Part shown: piece after piece, positions 55,043 through 64,000 of the stretch
How the letters are laid out: every line of letters begins with the position of its first letter
How positions within the stretch are numbered: the first letter of the stretch is position 1
Assembly (NCBI GenBank): GCA_964035015.1
Contig: OZ035997.1
Span: 62,428,285-62,492,284 of the forward strand
Source: Corallium rubrum
Lineage: Eukaryota > Cnidaria > Anthozoa > Scleralcyonacea > Coralliidae
Direction: 5' to 3'
Length of the DNA: 64,000 nucleotides
Position numbers and translations under genes: made by a program
Notes under the pieces: generated by a model
The model's input: only the letters and a program-made list of their open reading frames with translations
Database searches by the model: none
What the model was told of the DNA's origin: nothing

Positions 55043-56514
55043 GTCAATTTCTTGGCCTATTTCAACCGTATAAATATGGCCACGATACACAGCCTTTGGC
55101 GTTCCAAAAGAAAGTTAAGAAAAGTCAGGTTAAGTTATATACTTACAGAAAAAATCCATTCGGCATCCTCGTCACCTATTCACTATGTCTTAAAAAAACA
55201 GCCGCTCTTCCTCTCACACTCATCGTGTTCCATAGAGGGTGTTCCATAGAGGGTGTCCTATTAATACACACACCACCTAGTACCTCAGTGGGAACAGGGG
55301 ATAGTAAACGAGACTACACTCCATTGTGACATCCCATGTGTTCTGATATTCGCCTGTGTAGATGGTGGTGGGTTTGCCCCAAACACAATTCACCACAGCA
55401 TTGACACGTATATATGTGGTGGGTTGTCTTTTGGGCTAACCCGTCGCCACCTACATACGAAATTACATCTCAGAAAACGTGGGAAGTAGCTCCCTACGGT
55501 AATTTGAATAGGGGACTGGTGACTAGAAATAGTATCGCTACGCATGCGTAAATAGTGATCTTGTCGATTCGAAATTATATGACCGCGTCGACATAGACGT
55601 TCGATTTGTAGACGTTTTCTTCGGTGAATTTTGCTAAAATTTTAAAACTTTTCATAAGACAGAACTTTTTTAAATCGTTGATTTTTATAGCGAAAAATCT
55701 GTCCATATAACCCTCTGATTTTGTGCATGGATATTCTCCACAACAGAGTCTATCATCTCAGCAATTTTTAAAAAATTTCACCGAGGCAAACTGAAGCCAT
55801 GCCGCTTCAATTATGCAATATTTGAAAATATACCAAAGTCCCAACGTCATCATTACCATGGTAACAGCAAATAATTGAAGTTTTTGATAGATAGTTTGTA
55901 TCTGCGATAGTTCTGCTCTGGTAAAGTCTACTTAGTATTTATCTAACAAATTTTTAAACTTGTGAATAACATTAGATAATGAGCGTATGAAATAGCGCAT
56001 ATTTATTGAATGCGGTACCGTTGCGCCTGACGATTTTTCTAACATTTCTCTCTCGTTCGTCTGCTGACTTTGAACTCCTTATTCGAGAAAGTTTACTTTT
56101 TCTCAATTTAAACCTCTCAATAAAAATATCTCCTCAATACGATTTTCTCTGTTGTAATCTCTTCTCCTCATTATTTTCGTTCTTTATTTCATATTATTTT
56201 TATTATTTTTTATCAGTTGCTTGTACATTTGTAATCCAATATATTGTTTACACTATACTCAGTTTTACCTTAACCAATATGTATTTATTGTACTGTGAAT
56301 TTTCAATTTTACTCCCATTTTGACCGGTTTTTGTAATGTAATTTCGTAATTTGGGCTCTTATTTTTTTTCTACGATCAAATGCAAATGTTTTATTTATTA
56401 CATCAAAACTTGGTTGTCGCCTTAAATCTGATAAAACACTGCTGGTGTCGTTTTAAACATTGCACTGAATTAAAAATATTCGGCAATCTGTTAAAATAGA
56501 GAGATATTTTCTAA
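55043..56514. other. Probable 5' region of the Gypsy element, then unrecognised intronic DNA
   Basis: 55210-55245 carries a 14-bp direct repeat (gttccatagagggt twice). 55365-55450 has a diverged inverted repeat (ggtggtgggtttgcccca / gttgtcttttgggctaaccc). No LTR pair or primer-binding site could be confirmed. 55600-56514 shows only AT-rich DNA and chance ORFs (for example 56006-56323). Confidence 0.35.
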
Positions 56515-57292
56515 TTAATGATACATGAATGCAACAACCCCTCGCCGGCTTTTATTAAATGCTTTTTTGAAACACCCCCCACCCACCCACCCAGATTAAA
56601 ATAAGCCCTGATGTACAGCCAATATAAAAACAAACAGATATATAAACAAATGATAATCCTCAAGATAATTCTACATATCAAAGCAAAACTTAGATTTCAT
56701 TATTAAATTCTGGTTGTACAAAAAATGTTTTTAAGTTTCAAAAGGGATTATTTTAACAAGCTTTAAATGGCTTCCCTATACATATACATGCACATTTAAA
56801 ATAGAGTCCGAGATAAAAACAATTCGCTAGAATCAGATTCTAGAAGGAAGTATTAAACAGACAGCGAAAATTTGAAAATACAGCCAAAAATATCGCCAAA
56901 GCCCATGAGTATTTACATGTAATAATACATTTAAGCTTTATATAAAGGTGGTGTTTTACTTTTAAGTTAGCTTTAATTAAGCTGATTTATGGTTTGGACG
57001 AGCAAAGGGAAAGCATGAAAACGTGAAGCTGTATATTGCTTAGGTCAATAAGCAAAAACATGAAAACAACAAGAATCCTACCGTATTTTGACCACGCGGA
57101 GTTGCTACAGCGTTTGGTTTCTTCAAGTTCTCTGCTTTCTCTTCAAGATATGTTAAACGAGTTGTTTGTATCCTTCTTTTCTTCGTGCTCCATTTCATTT
57201 CGTTTAAATAAACGAAGGCAAAATACTATTTGCTTGAGAGCTTATAGTTTTCTTCGTCGCTAGTCAATTCTTACCGTGACACCGTACCAAAC

Positions 57293-57373
<81 letters not shown>

Positions 57374-57490
57374 CCCAGCTTTTGTCTCCCTCGCTTTTTC
57401 TACACGCGTGTAAAATGGCCTCCACGCGTGTCGAGATTAGCACCCTCACCGGGCTCCGGGCCTTCGGCCCTCCGCCCGGCTCGGGGATTA
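56515..57490 (-). mobile_element. Hairpin-ended repeat family C, copy 4
   Basis: Reverse complement of copy 1: gatacatgaatgcaacaacc near 56520, a C-rich block (56570-56590), AT-rich body, an (AT)n tract (57297-57363), then acacgcgtg, cgtgtcgagattagcaccct and the complete hairpin ccgggctccgggccttcggc ... ending ggctcgggg at 57486. It inserted about 40 bp from the donor site of the acyltransferase exon 57529-57621. Confidence 0.7.
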
Positions 57491-57528
57491 ATGATAATTT
57501 TGAAAAAAATTTCACATGATGATCCTAC

Positions 57529-57621
57529 CTCCAAAAGCGATGAAAATAATATCTCAACCAGCTAATATTTCCACCGTTCTTGTCCATCTTGTTTAAATTT
57601 GTATAAATCATAAGAAGCCCA
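57529..57621 (-). CDS. NRF-6-like acyltransferase, most N-terminal exon seen
   Basis: 93 nt. Acceptor tttaag adjoins 57621 and donor gtagga follows 57529. One base completes a codon from an unseen upstream exon (expected Ser), then GLLMIYTNLNKMDKNGG and NISWLRYYFHRFWR, with the final Arg codon split. This corresponds to the 'Leu-Ser-Gly-Leu-Leu ... Tyr-x-x-Arg-Phe-x-Arg-Leu-Thr-Pro' junction of the family. The donor lies only about 40 bp from a hairpin-ended repeat. The preceding exons should lie beyond 57621; none was found before the end of the window. Confidence 0.8.
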
Positions 57622-58399
<778 letters not shown>

Positions 58400-59283
58400 C
58401 AACTAATGGTATATGAGCTATCTTGCAATCTGATTGGCTGCATTACTAACTGTATATCAGCTCATATACAGCGAGTAGTGAAAAACAAAATGGCGGCGTA
58501 GTTTTCTTAAACTATTGCAGATGAAACTGGCTGGTTTTTTCAACGTATAGCTCAGGAAAACTTAAGCTAAGAAGGGGAAACTAACATTTAACACAAAATA
58601 CGCAACACAAATGCACAATTTACAAAGTTAAGATGGAAAATCCACTTTAAAAACCGTTTTAAGAGTTTACAAAACCCGTTTAAATTTCAGGTTGAAAATA
58701 ATGTTTTGTCAGACAAATTAAAATCCACAAGAATTGAACTAACAACACATATTTATGAGTAAAACCATTATTATTACTCAGAAAAGTGGGTTTTTGAAGT
58801 AATAAATCATTATGGATAAAAACTGTGTTATTCTTTCAGGCTAGAAATATGGAAAAACAACGCGTAATTTTCGCTATTAATTATATTTTTAGCTTCTTTG
58901 TCTATTTACAAAGCCAAAGATTCACAACCACGACAGATTAAGAAGTAAATCACCCACCTTTTGACTTTTCAAAGCTGTTTTTATTATTCATTCAGTCGTT
59001 TCAACGTATTTTTTGGCTCTGAGAGAAAATTCTGAGGCTGTTTTCAACTCGGCAAGAAACTTGAAAACATAAACTACAATACGCATGATGGAAGCTCATA
59101 TGTGGCGGATATTCAATTAATATAATTTATTGCAATAAATCAACAATTTTGCATTAATTATCATAATATATTTTGCTATATTATGAACTAATTCGCTCTC
59201 GTCGTATATGAACTCATAGCCAACTCGGCGAAGCGCCTCGTTGGCTATGAACTCATATACGACTCGAGCTCATGGTATAATTG
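58400..59283. mobile_element. Probable palindrome-ended MITE between two TA tracts
   Basis: The right end contains a strong inverted repeat (59195-59270: gtcgtatatgaactcatagc ... its near complement around cggcgaagcgcc). The left end (58405-58480) shares tatatgagct and catatacagcgag words. TA tracts border both sides (58341-58398 and 59285-59342). No coding potential. Confidence 0.5.

Positions 59284-59284
<1 letters not shown>

Positions 59285-59342
<58 letters not shown>
59285..59342. repeat. (TA)n microsatellite
   Basis: About 29 TA units. Confidence 0.95.
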
Positions 59343-59344
<2 letters not shown>

Positions 59345-59367
59345 TTGAGTTACCCTGGATGACAGAG

Positions 59368-59535
59368 GTTCATGGGGGAAGGAAGGAAAAGAGGGGATCG
59401 AGGGAGAAAGGGGGAAAGATGGGGGACGGGTGGGGAAAGGGAGGGAGGAAAGAGGGAAGGGAGGGTGGAAAAGAGAGGGAAGGGAGGGAAAGAGAGGGAA
59501 GAGAGGGGGAAGGGAAGGAAAAGGGAGAGAAAGAA
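59368..59535. repeat. Purine-rich tract
   Basis: About 165 bp of gggaaggaaagag-like sequence on the plus strand. All ORFs in it (both strands) are low-complexity artefacts. Confidence 0.85.
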
Positions 59536-59722
59536 CCTCTGGTGGCACGGCTTGCAAATCTCACTTCCATGTTTAGATTCTGGGAACAGAAGTTGTACTA
59601 GGCACATCATTGGTCAGTTATATTCAGCAGTGATTGAAGCGATATGATTGGTTAAGCAAAGAAAACCGGTTTTGGAAGAGCTTTTTACAGTTTTCAGTCA
59701 AAACGTAAAAACGACAGAGAAA

Positions 59723-62700
59723 ATGGGAGAGATATATACCGAAGCAGTTTCTGCAACTCTAAAAGCACTTTTTCCCAGGATAGGAAGCCTAAAACAACAG
59801 CAAGAAGAAGCCATTTTTCAATTTATACAGAGGAGAGATGTGTTTACCGTGTTGCCTACTGGATGGGGAAAGTCGTTGATTTTAGTTGTTGTTCCAACGT
59901 TGTGTCGTACTTACACAACAAAGGTTTGCTTTACCCAGATAAAGCTATCGTTCTCGTCGTATGCCCGCTAAATTCCCTTGTGGCTTCACACATAAAGGAA
60001 CTTGATAATTTGGGAATCAGATCATGTTCGCTTTCAGGAGAAAACGTTGATGAATATGGTCTATTTGCTGGCCACTATTCCTTCGTTTTCACAAGTCCGG
60101 AAGCCATAATCAATGAAGAAAAATGGCGAAAGATGTTACGAAGTGATATCTATCAAAAAATTCTTTTCGGCCTGGTTACTGACGAAGCTCATGTTGTGCC
60201 TAAATGGCAAGTACTTGAGTGATTGTGTACAGAATGTGATTTTTGTGATTATACAAACAGAAAGCAAATGCGTTACGAGTGCAAACTTTAATCCAACGAC
60301 GCGTCGATAAATAATATTGAGTAAACTAGAAAAAGGGAAGCGCTTGTAATTCTCTGTTTAACTGAACTGTCTGAACAGTTAAAAAAAATGATAAAACAAA
60401 AAAAAAAGAATAGGAACCAAAGCTTGGGTTAGCCATTAGATTGTCAGAAAGGAAAAAGCCAAAGGGTTTTGGCATGTTACACGTAATTATTTTTCCCGTG
60501 TATCTAGTAGAAATTTGTTATCTAGGTATCTCGTTAAATCAAACACATTTTGATTATTTAATAGTAAAATGCAAAAGCAAGGAGATAAGGGATGAACCAT
60601 AATTTTTCTTATAAATTATTATAGTGGGTTGCTCGGCGGGATTGAGTTTGGACATGATATTTATTACCAAACAGGAAAATTGGTACAAAAATGTTACCCT
60701 CTAGCATCCTGCAGGGTACAAAAATGTCCAAGACAAGTAGAAATATGTTCCTTAGGCTTACATTCCCCCCCCCGAGGCAAACCATTGCCGAAGCGAACAT
60801 CACAGTTCAGCACACTATTAATACCACTGGTTAATACTCAGTTTCAGACTTGCTGTCTTGCACTAGTTTAGATTATAACCAATTAAGCAATTAAAAGGTA
60901 GTGACTAGAATTGATTTTCCTTAAATTAGGGAATGGTCATTATTTATTGGGGTGGAGGGTGGGGGGTGGGGGGTGGGGGGAGAAATGGGAGGGGGGGGGA
61001 AGGAAAGTTTTACTCTTTTCTATTGGGGAGGGGGTCAAAAACGTTTTATTAGTGAGAGGGGGGGGGGGTGGTCATAAAAAGTTTAATGCTTACTATCAGT
61101 CATGGATGCATAGCATTTTAAAATGCTAACATTTTACAGTTCTCATCATGCATGTATCCCAGGGATACAAATGTTTATTGAAGTTGGATTTCTGGTTGGT
61201 TTGTATTTTGTACCTGCAGTGGTACATATCATACATCGTTGTATTAAAAAATTGCAAAAACACTAATATATAGCACTGAGTTAATTTATTGCAATATATG
61301 TCACGTTTGCTTTTAATACTGAATACTGGGGTGGGGGAGGGGTGTTTGTTAGAAAAGCTTCAGGTGATATTTGTGGGCCGGGGAGTTTCTTTGACCCTTG
61401 AAGGGGGTCAGAAAAATTTTTAACCCCTATTTTCCCCATTTTCCAACCCCCACCCCTCCCCACAAATGACCACTCCCTTATAGTGCAATTGTTTAATTTT
61501 GTGTATCCATTCAATTAGAAATATCCTCAACCTCTGCGATACTTTTAACATGATAATATTTTTATTGTGTTGTAGGGGTCAAGGGAACATCAAAGAAAGA
61601 ACAGCAGCTTTTCGTGAGTGTTTTGGACACTTTGGTGATATCCGGTCTCTTCTACCATCCAACTCTTCTCTGTTGGCTTTAACTGCAACTGCAACAGAAG
61701 AAGTAAGGAACAGAACAATTAAAGCTCTTGCTTTGAAAGCTGACGTCGTTCATACTCGTGTGTCTCCTAATAGAGCAAACATCTATATTTACAAGTTAAG
61801 TGTTGGAAGTGAATTATCTTGTTTTAGATGGTTACTGGATACTCTAATAGAAAAGAACCAAGATACACCCAAAACCATCATCTACTGCAGAAGACAAAAG
61901 GATTGTGGCCAGCTATTTCGCCATTTCCTGCATGAACTTGGTGATAGTGCATATTTGCCATCTGCTGTTAAAATATCTGTAAACTGTTTGCTTGGTATCT
62001 ACCATGCAAATACCTTAAATAAACACCAGAAACGTGTTATTAATGAACTCCTAAAGGAAGGTGGAGTCCTTAGGGTTGTTTTTGCCACCAAAGCCCTTGG
62101 AATGGGTATCAAACATTCCAAATGTCAGATATGTCATACATTATGGATCCCCCAGGGAGGTTGATGATTTCATGCAGGAGATTGGAAGAGGAGGCAGAGA
62201 CGGTGAGGAAACAAATGCACTAATGTTTTACAATGGTGTACAGCTTCGTAATTGTGATAAAGCAAGGAATCATCTTAAATCAGTTAGAGGAAACAAATTT
62301 ACCGAATCAAGGAACCCATAAATGTTGTATGGTGTGCCATAAATTGTGCAAATGTGAAGGTGAAACATGTGCCATCCCACTTTTGTCTTTTCAGACACCA
62401 AAACCAACTAATAGTACTGAGGTAAATGAAGAGCCAAAAAAACGAACAGTAAGTTTTCAGGAGAAGGAGTTACTTAAAGAACTACTAACAGATTACCAAA
62501 AAATGTTAGCTAGTAAGTGTCCATCATATTATTTATCATCTGAATCATGTACTGGTTTTACAGATGCAGTTATTTCATCAACTGTTGAGAAATGAAAATT
62601 TATTTTCACACTCAACGATATTGTAAAGTACGTCCCAGTATACACAAGGTCGCATGCAGTAGAAATATTATTAATATTAAATGACATATTTGGTGATATT

Positions 62701-62877
62701 GATATAAGTACAGAACTTCAAGATGAATGTACACAACTAACATTACCTGAAATGTTGGATTATGATCTTGAATATGGTGGAGATGAATATTCCGATAGCT
62801 CTTGTGGATCTGCTTGTAGTGATTCAGATACATCTGTGACATCAGTTCTTTCTGGGATTAATGACGTACATGTATGA
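59723..62877 (+). pseudogene. RecQ-type DNA helicase gene of a mobile element, spliced, with frame breaks
   Basis: Exon 1 59723-60206 (start MGEIYTEAVSATLKALF): SLKQQQEEAIFQFIQRRDVF, Walker A LPTGWGKSL, a one-base frameshift near 59885, then GLLYPDKAIVLVVCPLNSLV and motif II VTDEAHVVPKW. Intron 60207-61575, GC-AG type. Exon 2 from 61576: motif III LLALTATATEE, motif IV PKTIIYCRRQKDCGQLFRHF, motif [14 protein letters not shown], frameshift near 62100, motif [13 protein letters not shown], frameshift near 62250, then a C-terminal domain with paired Cys (CCMVCHKLCKCEGETC) and an acidic tail. A TGA at 62593 interrupts the tail and the final stop is at 62875-62877. All six main RecQ superfamily 2 motifs are present. 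Such RecQ genes are multi-copy in cnidarians. It converges on the DUF6589 gene. Confidence 0.85.
60926..61482. mobile_element. MITE with G-rich ends inside the helicase intron
   Basis: Left end gggaatggtcattatttatt followed by ggggtggagggtgg; right end is the near complement, ccacccctccccacaaatga ccactccc. The G-runs (60950-61060) could form G-quadruplexes. Flanks are TTA. Its presence accounts for about 40% of the intron. Confidence 0.65.
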
Positions 62878-63295
62878 TAAAAAATTAAAAATGTAATACT
62901 CTTCTTGTGAATTATCCAATAAAGGATTGATAGGCTTTAACCTACTTTAATATATTCCAGTCTCTTTGGAATGAATTATAATTATATAAAAATAGTATAA
63001 GTAGGGGTATAGTCGGAGGGTGGTGGGTTGGGGTGGGGTAAGGATGTGTGGAAACTTGTGTGCCCCCCCCCCCCCCCCCCCACATACACACACACTTTTT
63101 TGAAAACTTGTCGGTAAAACAGAGATTTTGTAGAGAAAAACGTGATTTGTCGGTAAATTGATGGGAAATTGGTCTAGATATTGATCATAAATATGAGTTG
63201 GTCGGTAATTGAGGAAGTGAAATAGAGGTACACCCCCCACTCAGAATTTTTCTGTTCATGCTACACCACTGAGTAGAAGCATGTTTGCATATTTA
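62878..63295. other. Spacer between the converging genes
   Basis: Contains gtgggttggggtgggg (63020-63040) and a C-run (63063-63081) with ca-repeats, resembling the G/C-run blocks of other MITEs here. No ORF. It would hold both 3' ends of the helicase and DUF6589 transcripts. Confidence 0.4.
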
Positions 63296-63965
63296 TTAAA
63301 ATATTGTTCTGTACCTGTTTGGCGCCTGTTCCAGCTTATGAAGTTGTTTTTTGTGAGAAGTTATCCAGTCATTCAACTGTCTGAAATTAAGTTTGGATAA
63401 GATGTTACTTGAAATACTAGGAAAGTGTTGGTACTTTCTGCCAGGACTGGATTCGAAGACATTAGATCGAGTGTGTAGTTCATCAACTAATGCTTTGAAA
63501 TCAGCTTGCGATTTCTTTGATATGTGTTGACCACTTGGTTTCCGTACACCCAAATCAGTATTCACCACGTCAATGAACTCCTCTAACTTTCCAATTGAAT
63601 TACAGCACCTTGAAGCACATCTTTCAGATCTGATATTTGGCCCAAGATTTCTCAGTACTCCTTTAGTAAGGTCATTTAAATGTTCCAGCCTCAGATCCAG
63701 AGATATGTTTCTTCCATTACCACCCCTTGAGTTGACAGTCCTGTTCCATGTCAAACAGTGTGCCTGTCTTGAGATCAACATTGCCTTTACTCCAGCTTGT
63801 AGCAAAAGACTTGCCAATGCATACTTAGTATGATTATATGCCTTAAATATCAATAGGGAAAATTTCCAGCAGCAAAGTATTCTCTCTCCATCACCCTCTT
63901 TTACAGCATCATCAAAGTTGGCAATGAATAATCCAAAACTGAGTCTGGAACATGCATAGTTAAAC
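63296..63965 (-). CDS. DUF6589-family protein, partial (continues past the window)
   Basis: The minus frame is open from an apparent acceptor (ttcacag, adjoining 63965) to a stop at 63296, about 220 codons. It contains FNYACSRLSFGLFIANFDDA, VKEGDGERILCC, YNHTKYALASLLLQAG and the family hallmark ISRQAHCLTWNRTVNSRGGN followed by GRNISLDLRLEHLN. These Trp-Asn-Arg, Gly-x-x-Gly-x-Asn-Ile and Glu-His-Leu-Asn blocks define DUF6589, found in large numbers in cnidarian, mollusc and fungal genomes and suspected to be transposon-derived. A possible donor (acag|gtacag) near the end means the 3' end may be spliced further. The 5' part lies outside the window. Confidence 0.75.
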
Positions 63966-64000
63966 CTGTGAATTACATAAAAATTACTATTTAAGTTGTC

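Noticed and set aside
59350..59647. Several ORFs on both strands
   Set aside because: Low-complexity purine/pyrimidine tract and its edges.

Overview
The window is eukaryotic nuclear DNA, AT-rich and saturated with transposable elements, most likely from a cnidarian (anthozoan-like), although no species marker is visible. The evidence is spliced exons with GT-AG junctions, several Penelope-like retroelements with GIY-YIG endonucleases, a hammerhead ribozyme of the Penelope type, a Crypton of the KIAA1958/DUF3504 type, a RecQ helicase gene next to a DUF6589 gene, and many MITEs. I know these families mainly from cnidarian and other marine invertebrate genomes. The organism call is inference.

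The one clear host gene runs on the minus strand through almost the whole window. Five short exons (57529-57621, 47239-47404, 42953-43035, 23738-23851, 9845-9983) join in frame into about 198 contiguous residues of a nose-resistant-to-fluoxetine (NRF-6)-like membrane acyltransferase. The four introns between them are about 10.1, 4.2, 19.1 and 13.8 kb. Nearly everything else lies inside those introns or beyond the outermost exons seen. The first and last exons of the gene are not visible.

Region by region: 1-9405 holds a hairpin-ended repeat, a tRNA-Ala-like sequence and a foldback element with a 4.6 kb purine/pyrimidine satellite core. 10226-16210 holds a nearly perfect head-to-head Penelope palindrome, a second Penelope copy and a hammerhead ribozyme. 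17114-19461 is a decayed, probably transposase-like gene. 20-31 kb is a field of MITEs, hairpin-ended repeats, microsatellites and a decayed cluster with a nuclease-like ORF. 31141-38383 is a second foldback element of the same family, with a different (TCC/GGA-rich) core. 38.4-46.8 kb holds more repeats, a 1.5 kb long-TIR element inserted in a hairpin-ended repeat, and inverted Penelope 3' ends. 48.2-55.0 kb holds two Gypsy elements in opposite orientation; the second is interrupted by a hairpin-ended repeat and by a spliced Crypton recombinase gene. 56.5-59.3 kb holds more repeats around an acyltransferase exon. 59.7-64 kb holds a RecQ helicase gene converging on a DUF6589 gene, probably one mobile unit.

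The elements are stacked on one another. Several insertions can be read directly because a second, uninterrupted copy gives the empty site: a TA-flanked MITE, a TTAA-flanked MITE dimer and an 8-bp-TSD hAT-like MITE, all inside foldback arms. Long ORFs within the low-complexity tracts are artefacts. All coordinates were read by eye; repeat boundaries may be off by tens of bases, whereas exon boundaries were checked base by base for reading frame.
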